Assembly: GCF_000227115.2 (NCBI RefSeq)
Contig: NC_016481.1
Location: 310,001-374,000, forward strand
Direction of reading: 5' to 3'
DNA from: Naumovozyma dairenensis CBS 421
Taxonomy: Eukaryota; Ascomycota; Saccharomycetes; Saccharomycetales; Saccharomycetaceae
DNA: 64,000 nucleotides
A program made the translations under genes and the position numbers. Positions 36,478-45,947 of this stretch are shown piece by piece (position 1 is the first letter of the stretch; every line of letters begins with the position of its first letter). Below the pieces are notes generated by a model. That model did not search any database. It saw only the letters and a program-made list of their open reading frames with translations, and was not told the DNA's origin.

Positions 36478-39400
36478 ATGAAAGAGGTAGTTGTCAGTGA
36501 GAATCCCAAAAGGATCAGTGGATTGGAATTCAGTGCCTTAAGTGCAGCTGATATAGTTGCTCAATCAGAAGTGGAAATATCATCCCGTGACTTGTTTGAT
36601 CTTGAGAAAGGTAGAGAACCTAAGACTGGTGGTGCCCTAGATAAAAGAATGGGGGTTTCATCATCTAGTCTTGAATGTGAGACTTGTCATGGGAACTTGG
36701 CTTCATGTCATGGTCATTTCGGGCATATTAAATTGGCTTTGCCTGTGTTCCATGTCGGGTATTTCAAAGCTACAATTCAAATATTACAAGGGATCTGTAA
36801 GACTTGTTCTGCTATCTTGTTGAGTGATAAGGATAGAAGACAATTTTTGAACGAGTTACGTCGTCCAGGTGTGGATAATTTAAGAAGAATGGGGATATTG
36901 AAAAAAGTTTTGGATCAATGTAAAAAACAAAGAAGATGTTTACAATGTGGTGCATTAAATGGTGTTGTTAAAAAAGCTGCAGCTGGGGCAGGTAGTGCCT
37001 CGTTGAAAATTATACATGATAACTTCCGTTGGGTTGGTAAGAAATCAGCTCCAGAAAAGGATAAATGGGTTGGTGATTGGAAAGAAGTCTTATCTCATCA
37101 TCCAGAACTAGAAAGATTCGTCAAACGTTGTTCAGATGATTTGAATCCATTAAAGACTTTAAATCTTTTCAAACAAATCAAACCAGAAGACTGCGAATTA
37201 TTAGGTGTAAACTCGACAGTGAAATCAGGTAGACCAGAAACTTATATATGGAGATATTTACCTGCTCCACCAGTTTGTATTAGACCATCCGTCATGATGC
37301 AAGATTCACCAGCATCTAACGAAGATGATTTGACGGTTAAGTTGACAGAAATCGTCTGGACTTCATCCTTAATCAAAGCTGGTCTGGAAAAGGGTATTTC
37401 CATTAATAATATGATGGAACATTGGGATTATTTGCAATTAACAGTCGCCATGTATATCAATTCAGATTCAGTGAACCCAGCCATGTTACCAGGTGCATCT
37501 AGTGGTGGTGGTAAAGTAAAACCTATTCGTGGGTTCTGTCAACGTTTAAAAGGTAAACAAGGGAGATTTAGAGGTAATTTATCAGGTAAGCGTGTCGATT
37601 TCTCAGGTAGAACAGTAATTTCCCCAGACCCCAATCTTTCCATCGATGAAGTGGCTGTCCCAGATCGTGTGGCGAAAGTCTTAACATTCCCAGAAAAGGT
37701 TACACGCTATAATAGACAAAAATTACAACAATTGATTATAAATGGTCCAAACGTTCATCCAGGTGCCAACTATCTATTGAAAAATAATGAAGATGCAAGA
37801 AGAAATTTACGTTATGGTGATCGTGTTAAATTGGCCAAAAATTTACAATTTGGAGATGTCGTCGAAAGACATCTAGAAGATGGTGACGTAGTCTTATTTA
37901 ACCGTCAACCATCCTTACATAGATTATCTATCTTATCGCATTATGCCAAGATTCGTCCATGGAGAACATTTAGATTAAATGAATGTGTCTGTACCCCATA
38001 TAATGCAGATTTTGATGGGGATGAAATGAATTTACATGTCCCACAGACTGAAGAAGCAAGAGCTGAAGCCATTAATTTAATGGGAGTTAAAAATAATTTG
38101 TTAACTCCAAAATCAGGTGAACCAATTATTGCAGCTACACAAGATTTCATCACAGGTTCTTATTTAATTTCACATAAGGATTCTTTCTTTGATAGGGCCA
38201 CTTTGACACAATTATTGTCTATGATGTGTGACGCAAATTTACAGTTTGATATTCCTCCACCAGCAATCATGAAGCCACATTATTTATGGACTGGTAAACA
38301 ACTTTTCTCCTTATTAATTAAACCAAATAAAGACTCTCCCGTTGTCATCAATTTGGATGCTAAAAACAAAGTATATATTCCTCCAAAGACGAAAGCTTAT
38401 CCTAATGAAATGTCAAGAAATGATGGGTACGTTATTATCAGAGGCTCCCAAATTTTAAGTGGTGTCATGGATAAATCAGTTTTAGGTGATGGTAAAAAGC
38501 ATTCGGTCTTTTATACAATTTTAAGAGATTATGGACCTCAAGAAGCAGCTACCGCCATGAATAGAATGGCTAAACTTTGTGCGAGATTCCTAGGTAATAG
38601 AGGGTTTTCAATCGGTATTAGTGATGTTACTCCAGCAGATGATTTGAAACAAAAGAAGGAAGAATTAGTTGAAATCGCTTACGCCAAGTGTGACGAATTA
38701 ATCGATCAATTTAATAAAGGTAAATTAGAAACCCAACCAGGTTGTAACGAAGAACAAACATTGGAAGCAAAAATTGGTGGTCTATTATCCAAAGTTAGAG
38801 AAGAAGTGGGGGACGTTTGTATTAACGAACTGGATAATTTGAATGCACCTTTGATTATGGCAACTTGTGGTTCTAAAGGTTCTACTTTAAATGTTTCTCA
38901 AATGGTGGCTGTTGTTGGTCAGCAGATTATTTCTGGTAATCGTGTTCCTGATGGGTTCCAAGATCGTTCATTACCTCATTTCCAAAAGAATTCTAAAACT
39001 CCACAATCCAAGGGGTTCGTTAGAAATTCTTTCTTCTCCGGCTTAACACCTCCAGAATTTTTATTTCATGCTATTTCAGGTCGTGAAGGGTTAGTCGATA
39101 CTGCCGTTAAAACAGCTGAAACGGGTTATATGTCACGTAGGTTAATGAAATCTCTTGAAGATTTATCTTGCCAATATGATAATACAGTAAGAACCTCTTC
39201 AAATGGTATTGTCCAATTTACTTATGGTGGTGATGGTTTGGATCCTATGGAAATGGAAGGTAATGCAAAACCAGTTAATTTCAATAGATCATGGGATCAT
39301 GCTACTAATATCACATTCAGTCCTGACCAGCATGGTCTATTACCATATCAAATCATGGAAACAACAAATGCTATTTTGAAACCTCTCGAAGATAGATTAA

Positions 39401-40860
39401 TACGATATGATAACTTAGGTGAAATTGTGCCAAATGAGGATTCTACAAAGGCTGAATATGTTGATCAATTCGATGCCGAAAGAGATTTTTATAAATCATT
39501 AAGAGATTATATGGATGAAAAGGCGAAAGTGTTAGGTTCCGTTAGAAAATCTAGAGGTATGTTACCAATGGTTGATGAACCAGCTGAAGAACTGAAAAAA
39601 ATGAACCCAGATGAACAGGTTCCTGAAACAATAAGATATTCTGTCGATCAACTTTATAAAATCACTGAAGACTTAGTCAAGAAATTCCTTGAGATTGCAT
39701 TATACAAGTACCGTAAGGCAAGAGTCGAACCAGGTACCGCTGTTGGGGCCATTGGTGCGCAATCTATTGGTGAACCTGGTACACAAATGACATTGAAGAC
39801 TTTCCATTTTGCTGGTGTTGCTTCTATGAATGTTACGTTAGGTGTGCCTCGTATTAAGGAAATTATTAATGCCTCTAAAGTTATTTCTACTCCAATTATT
39901 AACGCTGTCTTAGTTAATGAAAATGATGAAAGAGCTGCTAGAGTTGTCAAAGGTAGAATTGAAAAGACATTGTTATCCGATGTTGCCTACTATATTCAAG
40001 ATGTTTACAAAGATAATTTATCATTTATCCAAGTCCGTATAGATTTGAATACCATCGAAAAATTACAATTAGAGCTTACGATTGAAGATATCGCCGTAGC
40101 ATTAACAAGAGCGCCAAAATTGAAAATACTGACTTCAGATGTTAACATTATAGGAAAAGACAAGATTGCGATTAACGTCTTCCCAGAAGGTTACAAGGCT
40201 AAATCTATATCAACCGCTGCAAAGGAACCGACAGAGAATGCAGTATTTTACAGGATGCAACATCTTCGTCGTGCATTGCCTAGTATTGTTGTTAAAGGTC
40301 TTCCTGAAATTGCTAGAGCCGTTATTAATATCCGTGACGATGGTAAGAGAGAATTATTGGTTGAAGGGTACGGTCTGAGGGATGTGATGTGTACAGATGG
40401 TGTTATTGGTATGAAGACAACTACCAATCATATTCTTGAAGTGAACACTGTGCTGGGTATTGAAGCAGCTAGATCAAGTATTGTCGGAGAAATCGATTAT
40501 ACTATGAGTAATCACGGTATGAGTGTTGATCCACGTCATATTCAATTATTAGGTGATGTTATGACTTACAAGGGAGAGGTTTTAGGTATTACAAGATTTG
40601 GTTTAAGTAAAATGAGAGACTCTGTTCTTCAATTGGCATCTTTTGAAAAGACCACAGATCATTTATTTGATGCTGCGTTCTATATGAAGAAAGATGCCGT
40701 TGAAGGTGTTTCAGAATGTATTATTTTGGGTCAAACAATGTCTATTGGTACCGGTTCTTTCAAAGTTGTCAAGGGAACCGAGATCGCCAAGGAATCCTTG
40801 AAACCAAAGCCAACATTATTTGAAAACTTGACAAGTTCAAGATCTATCAAAATGAACTGA
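36478..40860 (+). CDS. RPO31: RNA polymerase III largest subunit C160 (Rpo31/Rpc160)
   Basis: 1,460 residues, the same length as the S. cerevisiae protein. Catalytic core subunit of RNA polymerase III, which makes tRNAs, 5S rRNA and U6. The N-terminal zinc site is Cys67, Cys70, Cys77 and His80, followed by CKTC (107-110) and CLQC (154-157). The absolutely conserved catalytic Mg2+ loop NADFDGDEM is at residues 509-517. Other hallmarks are FNRQPSLHRLSI, GRTVISPDPNL, the bridge-helix area FFSGLTPPEFLFHA...GREGLVDTAVKTAETGYMSRRL, and AIGAQSIGEPGTQMTLKTFHFAG. Fully intact. Uses the first ATG of the frame. Codon choice suggests high expression. Confidence 0.99.
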   Translation: MKEVVVSENPKRISGLEFSALSAADIVAQSEVEISSRDLFDLEKGREPKTGGALDKRMGVSSSSLECETCHGNLASCHGHFGHIKLALPVFHVGYFKATIQILQGICKTCSAILLSDKDRRQFLNELRRPGVDNLRRMGILKKVLDQCKKQRRCLQCGALNGVVKKAAAGAGSASLKIIHDNFRWVGKKSAPEKDKWVGDWKEVLSHHPELERFVKRCSDDLNPLKTLNLFKQIKPEDCELLGVNSTVKSGRPETYIWRYLPAPPVCIRPSVMMQDSPASNEDDLTVKLTEIVWTSSLIKAGLEKGISINNMMEHWDYLQLTVAMYINSDSVNPAMLPGASSGGGKVKPIRGFCQRLKGKQGRFRGNLSGKRVDFSGRTVISPDPNLSIDEVAVPDRVAKVLTFPEKVTRYNRQKLQQLIINGPNVHPGANYLLKNNEDARRNLRYGDRVKLAKNLQFGDVVERHLEDGDVVLFNRQPSLHRLSILSHYAKIRPWRTFRLNECVCTPYNADFDGDEMNLHVPQTEEARAEAINLMGVKNNLLTPKSGEPIIAATQDFITGSYLISHKDSFFDRATLTQLLSMMCDANLQFDIPPPAIMKPHYLWTGKQLFSLLIKPNKDSPVVINLDAKNKVYIPPKTKAYPNEMSRNDGYVIIRGSQILSGVMDKSVLGDGKKHSVFYTILRDYGPQEAATAMNRMAKLCARFLGNRGFSIGISDVTPADDLKQKKEELVEIAYAKCDELIDQFNKGKLETQPGCNEEQTLEAKIGGLLSKVREEVGDVCINELDNLNAPLIMATCGSKGSTLNVSQMVAVVGQQIISGNRVPDGFQDRSLPHFQKNSKTPQSKGFVRNSFFSGLTPPEFLFHAISGREGLVDTAVKTAETGYMSRRLMKSLEDLSCQYDNTVRTSSNGIVQFTYGGDGLDPMEMEGNAKPVNFNRSWDHATNITFSPDQHGLLPYQIMETTNAILKPLEDRLIRYDNLGEIVPNEDSTKAEYVDQFDAERDFYKSLRDYMDEKAKVLGSVRKSRGMLPMVDEPAEELKKMNPDEQVPETIRYSVDQLYKITEDLVKKFLEIALYKYRKARVEPGTAVGAIGAQSIGEPGTQMTLKTFHFAGVASMNVTLGVPRIKEIINASKVISTPIINAVLVNENDERAARVVKGRIEKTLLSDVAYYIQDVYKDNLSFIQVRIDLNTIEKLQLELTIEDIAVALTRAPKLKILTSDVNIIGKDKIAINVFPEGYKAKSISTAAKEPTENAVFYRMQHLRRALPSIVVKGLPEIARAVINIRDDGKRELLVEGYGLRDVMCTDGVIGMKTTTNHILEVNTVLGIEAARSSIVGEIDYTMSNHGMSVDPRHIQLLGDVMTYKGEVLGITRFGLSKMRDSVLQLASFEKTTDHLFDAAFYMKKDAVEGVSECIILGQTMSIGTGSFKVVKGTEIAKESLKPKPTLFENLTSSRSIKMN

Positions 40861-42413
40861 TCTAGGGAATTTATATATATATATATTTATTGATATAGAG
40901 AAAACTGTACATTAATGAGAAAACTAAAATTGTAACTTTATCAGATATTATATCTTAATTGTTAACCTGTTCACCTTGTATAGGTGAAAAAATATAAATG
41001 TTAAAAGATGTTTTGCTCTTTTAAAACTTGGCCATGTTAGAACAAGATATGACTGGGTATGTGCTAGAGCTGAAGGTGAACATGTCGGTTTCATTACAGG
41101 TTGCACTGCGATAAAGCCGACTGCTTTCGTTAAATTGACTATAGATTGCCAATCCTATATGCGGAAACCGTGATATATTCTTAAAAAGGGAGTTGACAAT
41201 TGTTACACAGCACATGATGGTTGGGCCTTGCACTAGAAGAAACAGGGGCTGGTGTGTTCACGAAGACAGAATTAGTACCTGTCACAGTTCGATTCACAGC
41301 AAGAAGAGCCCCGTTACAACTTATATTGCAAGGAACCAAACTATCGAGCCTACTCTCGAAGCAAGGAGAGACAAAGCAACATGTCCAACTTTTTAAAGGT
41401 TGTCAAAACATCTGGTTCACAACAGGGTGATCCAGATGGGTAATTTATTTGGAAAGCTGCTATGCAAGATAACAAGGAATTGTTTGAAGTTTCAGACAGA
41501 CAATTTATGGCTGTTTTATATATATTGATAATTATTAATTAATATAATATTTTGAATATTACCTCTTTACAATTATTTCGAGGGTAACGCAGCCAACTGG
41601 TTGAGGAATACGAGCTTCAACTCTTATGGAGAATTTTAGATTACTTTGGATACAATGGATCAATTAGATAAGAATAATGAGATTGCTACTAATTTCCCCT
41701 TATTGATGCTACCACCAAAGAGTATTAGAACTTACAGGAAAAATACGTCAATCCCAGCTGACTTCAAAGACTCATCGTGGAAACTAGCTCGCTTCTTATT
41801 GCCCTTACAATTAGGATTGCACTAAGCTGTGCCTTCTCGGACCCACAAAACGTCTAAGAAGCTATCGTCATCGGAGAAGATAGGTCCATTATGTTCACAG
41901 ATTTTATCTTAAATCCAAGATTTTTTGGTTTAGTTAGTGATATACTTAGAGACAATACCAATGGCAATCACCATTGCAATACATCATCAATTGTTTGTTT
42001 CACTTGTGGTCGTTCAGGTCATAAAGCTAATGACAGTAGAAACCCAAATGTAAACAACCTGGAAGACACCGTTATAACACTAAGTCCTACCGGAATGTCT
42101 AATACTATTCCAATTGGCGACTTGGGTTCAAAAAATTAATTAACTTGGTCCCCTGTAGTATATATCAATAAATTACATGTTTCACCAGAAAGCGACCGCT
42201 CTTTTCCTTCTTTTTTATAAACAGCTTTCATATTAGAAATGCCATTTATCAATAGCCATCCAAACATATTAGGTTCAGCATTGAAGTCAATGCTGATTAT
42301 ATATATATATATATATATGTATAATCAAAAAATAGATATATTATTTTAGGATCTTAGTGCCACTGTGTAATTCATATTTTAGTATATGAGTTTATTCGTG
42401 ATCCAAAAAATTA
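40861..42413. other. Junction spacer between chromosome XV-like and VIII-like blocks
   Basis: 1.55 kb without an intact gene. In its right half lies a decayed retroelement gag (41571-42139). The left half (about 41020-41460) has protein-like but interrupted stretches, for example coding for YDWVCARAEGEHVGFITGC-like residues near 41048-41105. I cannot assign these; they could be retroelement or gene relics. A TA tract is at 42299-42319. In S. cerevisiae RPO31 is followed by TRS33 (YOR115C), which is absent here. Confidence 0.55.
41571..42139 (+). pseudogene. Degenerate retrotransposon gag relic
   Basis: The frame starting at 41571 reads NYFEGNAANWLRNTSFNSYG, like the L-G-A-x-x-W core of LTR-retroelement capsids. 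Two in-frame stops and a frame change follow. At 41996-42037 a zinc-knuckle-like CFTCGRSGHKANDS appears, with Asp in place of the last Cys. Order (capsid motif, then knuckle) and spacing fit a gag gene. It is not closely related to the intact Gag at 23417. No LTR could be delimited. Confidence 0.55.
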
Positions 42414-42486
42414 AGCCCTGTAGGGGGCTCGAACCCCTAACCTTGTGATTAAGAGTCACACGCGCTACCGATTGCGCCAACAAGGC
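42414..42486 (-). tRNA. tRNA-Lys (anticodon CTT)
   Basis: 73-nt minus-strand tRNA. Acceptor GCCTTGT pairs with ACAGGGC (one G-U). The A box is GGCGCAATCGG-like, the B box GGTTCGAGCCC, and the anticodon CTT lies in GACTCTTAATC. It is almost identical to S. cerevisiae tRNA-Lys(CUU). A T6 terminator follows. The gene sits at the junction between the two conserved blocks. Confidence 0.97.
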
Positions 42487-42891
42487 CTATTTCTGTTTTT
42501 TTATAGACTATAATGAATTTCACATCTGGTTTTCAATACCGGGTGACGATAATAAGACAATTCGAAAATTGCAGGTTTTGGCTTACCGATACAAGAACTA
42601 CTAATTGATCCAGTTATTTTGAGCTTAACGCTGATTGACATACCTGTTTTCCTTTCCATGATTAAGGCCAGTATGTAGATGAAAGCAAGTTGATGTCCTC
42701 GCTTATTTATATATATATATATATTTCCAATAAAACCAGTTAACTACACCACACTACAGTAAGCAGTTCATCTTTTAGATAATTGTTTGTTTTAACCTCT
42801 ATTAGTTCTGATACATTGTACAAGTAACTTATCAAATCTTGATTCTCTAACTATATGTTTATTGATTGTTTTTATAAGTCCTCCTAGGAAT
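42487..42891. other. Spacer upstream of tRNA-Lys and downstream of APE4
   Basis: 405 bp of AT-rich sequence with a TA tract at about 42707-42722. No gene seen. Confidence 0.5.
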
Positions 42892-44394
42892 TTAGACGAC
42901 AACATTGGATTCAGTAAACGAATATGCCTCGAAAAACTCTCTAAATAATTTGATTTGTAATTCAAGATCCGCCGCCCCACCTGTTTCCCTAATAGAATGC
43001 ATACTTAATATTGGATTACCAATATCTAAAGTTCTGATACCTGTCTTGGAAGCTAAGATTGGGCCAATGGTACTACCACAGGACGAATCATTGGCAACAA
43101 CAAACAATTGTAATGGTACTTTAACCTTATCAGCCATTCTTTTAATTAAGACTAAACCTGGTGAATTGGTCATGTACCTTTGGTTCGCATTAATTTTAAT
43201 TACTGGACCAGCTCCAACATAAGGTTTATGTTGAGATTCATACTTACTGGCATAATTTGGATGCACAGCATGAGCGACATCACTAGATAAGAAGAAAGAT
43301 TTTGCTGAAGATTCTAAAATTAATGACTTAAGAAGTGGAGCAGAAGAATCGGTACCGTCACATTTTAGGAAGTTTAGTCTTTCTAAGATATTAGGTAAGA
43401 AATTGGAATCTGCACCTTGAGCTGAGGAAGATCCAATTTCTTCATGATCAAAAGTAGCCATTAATCTTATACCAGTTTCTTCTTCGATTCTAGTCTCAGT
43501 GGCTAATGATAATGCATACATTGAGGTGAAACAAGATATCAAATTGTCCAATCTACCTGAGAAGACGAATTCATCATTGATACCACCTAGAGTTGATTTA
43601 TTGTTATCGTATAAGACTAGCTCAAAGTCCTCAATATCTGAGACTGATTCAAGAGATAGTTCTTCGGCAATTAAATCCAATAATTGTTCATGATGTCTTT
43701 CAATGATAGACTTAATTGAAGAAAATTCTTCATTCGATAACTTATCGTCATGGTTGTGAATGTCTTCTTTATCGTTATTTTCGCCTTTCTTTTCACTATC
43801 TATTGTTAATCCAGCAATTGGCAATAATTGAGATTCTTTATTGAATTCAAATTTTTGATTCACGTCTCTATCTAAATGAATAGCTAAAGTGGGAATTTTC
43901 AACAGCGGTTTATTCAAATCAATTAATTTTGAAACCACTTTATCAGATTTTTTATCGAAAACCAAAACTCTACCAGCAATTGACAAATCTGAATCAAACC
44001 AAGAATGCCAAATTCCACCACCATAACATTCCACTCCAATTTGTAAATATTTTTCATTCGTTCTTTTAGAGATAGGTTTAATTCTCAAAGTTGGAGAATC
44101 TGTATGAGCACCAGTAATTGCAATTGGATTCCCAGGTGCCCATTTACCCCCGACGACAAATGCAATAATTGAAGAGTTATTTCTTGTGACAAAATATTTC
44201 CCTCTTTTTAAAACTTTGTCATCCCAAGATTCACGTTCAATTAGTTCTTTGAAACCATTGTTTTTGAAGTGAGTTTTGATATTGTCGACAGCATGATACG
44301 GAGAGTGAGATTCGTTTAAGAATTTCACAAATTCTTGTGGATAATTAATAGTTTGAACTGTAGTAGACATTTTCCTCAGACAATTCCTCAACAT
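42892..44394 (-). CDS. APE4: Aspartyl aminopeptidase Ape4 (M18 family)
   Basis: 500 residues from the ATG at 44394; a second in-frame ATG at 44370 (MSTTVQTINY) would give 492, nearer to the roughly 490 of S. cerevisiae Ape4, and may be the real start. Peptidase family M18, releasing N-terminal Asp/Glu. Ape4 is cytosolic and reaches the vacuole by autophagy-type transport in yeast. Dizinc-site motifs are visible: TGAHTDSPTLR (His, Asp), FDHEEIGSSSAQGADSNFL (Asp, Glu-Glu), SSDVAHAVHPNY (Asp, His) and the C-terminal LSMHSIRETGG (His). It lacks the propeptide expected of Ape1/Lap4. Marks the start of the YHR113W-YHR100C block. Confidence 0.93.
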   Translation of the reverse strand: MLRNCLRKMSTTVQTINYPQEFVKFLNESHSPYHAVDNIKTHFKNNGFKELIERESWDDKVLKRGKYFVTRNNSSIIAFVVGGKWAPGNPIAITGAHTDSPTLRIKPISKRTNEKYLQIGVECYGGGIWHSWFDSDLSIAGRVLVFDKKSDKVVSKLIDLNKPLLKIPTLAIHLDRDVNQKFEFNKESQLLPIAGLTIDSEKKGENNDKEDIHNHDDKLSNEEFSSIKSIIERHHEQLLDLIAEELSLESVSDIEDFELVLYDNNKSTLGGINDEFVFSGRLDNLISCFTSMYALSLATETRIEEETGIRLMATFDHEEIGSSSAQGADSNFLPNILERLNFLKCDGTDSSAPLLKSLILESSAKSFFLSSDVAHAVHPNYASKYESQHKPYVGAGPVIKINANQRYMTNSPGLVLIKRMADKVKVPLQLFVVANDSSCGSTIGPILASKTGIRTLDIGNPILSMHSIRETGGAADLELQIKLFREFFEAYSFTESNVVV

Positions 44395-44965
44395 ACAGGT
44401 ATATGACTGTCTCGTACTTGTTATAGGTTATGTACATAAGGAGTAGCATTAACACATACGTATATAAAGGGATTATTTATCAACTTTGAATATATCTCTG
44501 AAAGTTTTGATGTTTTGATGTTCCCAATTGTTTCTGTAACGTTTCCAAGGCCTTTTAGCTCGCCCATCTCTAGTGGAAGTACAAAAAGTAACCCGTCATT
44601 CTGAATAAATAAATAATCTATGTAAAATATATATGATATATATATACTCAACAACTAGTTCCTTTTCATTATTGCCAATAAGGGCCCGTTCCTAAGGAAC
44701 CTATAAACGAAGTTTTGTAACTTCAACGTTTTCTTAAAAGCAAGTTTGTATCAGGGGTTGAGATTCGCAATTGTGACACTCTTCAAAACAATTTATAGTC
44801 ATATTTTGAACAGAGATTCAAAGGAATTCTCTTTATTTACGTAAACCCAACATTCGATATCCCGATTCTATTAAGTTGTATTCAATAAAGAAGATTGTAT
44901 ATCACATCCTGTTGAATATGCTTAAAATTTTTGAGCATAATACTTACGAATCTTGCTATCACTGA
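44395..44965. other. APE4-ERP5 spacer; no UBA4 or YHR112C
   Basis: 571 bp. S. cerevisiae has YHR112C and UBA4 between these genes; neither is present and no relic is evident. TATA-like stretches at 44627-44646 could serve APE4. Confidence 0.5.
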
Positions 44966-45604
44966 CTATAAGACTTTTTGTTTAATGAAAAAATTCCTCA
45001 AGTAACCCAATTGGAACCAACAAATAACGATTAAAACAATGACTTGTAAAATTGACCAAAATCTAATCTTACTATTGGCAGCTTCACTCTCATCTCTAAA
45101 GATTGCCTCATTTTCTCTGATTTCTTTCTGTTCTTGACGTATTTTATTCAATCTGCCTATCAATTGGGATGTCCTTCTCTTCATTGATTCAACATCTTCT
45201 TTCCTTTGACTATCCAAAGAACTTACATGATCTATTTCTAATTCAACAAATACTCTTATCTTAGATTTAGTATCAGCAAAATAAGGCGTGAAACAAACTC
45301 TATGTTCACCATCATCTAGGGCAGTAAATGCAAAATCCCCCGTATGTGAATTCTTTTGATTTAAAACACGATGATTATTATCAAATGTTTCATCCACACT
45401 AATTGATACCGTAACATCTTGATCTTCTTCATATATACCATTTTTCTCCACAGATGTGTCAATATCCGCTATTAATAATTGACCACTTGATAAGTTTTCA
45501 TAAAAGCACCTTACTTCACCAGAATTGGCATAAAAATAAATACATGAACCAAAGGAAGCCAGTGATAATAAAAGTGTAAAAACCCGGAGCTGCTGTAGTA
45601 GCAT
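44966..45604 (-). CDS. ERP5: p24-family COPII cargo adaptor Erp5
   Basis: 212 residues, equal to S. cerevisiae Erp5. p24/emp24 proteins cycle between ER and Golgi in COPII/COPI vesicles and help sort cargo such as GPI proteins. Visible architecture: signal peptide (about 1-24, MLLQQLRVFTLLLSLASFGSC), a lumenal GOLD domain (about 25-125) with paired cysteines (CFYE and CFTPYF), a coiled-coil segment (about 135-175), one transmembrane helix (about 182-202, FWSILQVIVLIVICWFQLGY) and a short cytosolic tail with an FF motif (LRNFFIKQKVL). The family is certain; Erp5 rather than another Erp paralog rests on position (YHR110W). Confidence 0.92.
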   Translation of the reverse strand: MLLQQLRVFTLLLSLASFGSCIYFYANSGEVRCFYENLSSGQLLIADIDTSVEKNGIYEEDQDVTVSISVDETFDNNHRVLNQKNSHTGDFAFTALDDGEHRVCFTPYFADTKSKIRVFVELEIDHVSSLDSQRKEDVESMKRRTSQLIGRLNKIRQEQKEIRENEAIFRDESEAANSKIRFWSILQVIVLIVICWFQLGYLRNFFIKQKVL

Positions 45605-45947
45605 ATTATAACGTTATCGTAATGGTTTCCTGAAGAGAGTATTGGGAGGGTAAGGTCATTTTTATTGCTTATAAAAAAAGCTAGATTGCTTGTTTGCGTT
45701 TTATTATTAAGAATTTAACAAGCATGTTTCTATCTCGAAGAACAAAGTGAAAAAACACAAAAATATCCATTTTTCATGGCGCTATCAAAATGAAAAACGA
45801 ATGAAACAAATTTAATAACCAAACAACCATCTATCGGTAGACAAATATGCTTCCTAGTTGAAGGTGATTTTACGTTAATAAAATATATAGTTCGTAAACG
45901 ATATTTACAGAATAAGCTATAATCAGATCAGATGAGTACCGAGAATC
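45605..45947. other. ERP5-CTM1 spacer
   Basis: 343 bp of AT-rich sequence holding the ERP5 promoter and the CTM1 3' flank. No gene seen. Confidence 0.5.
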
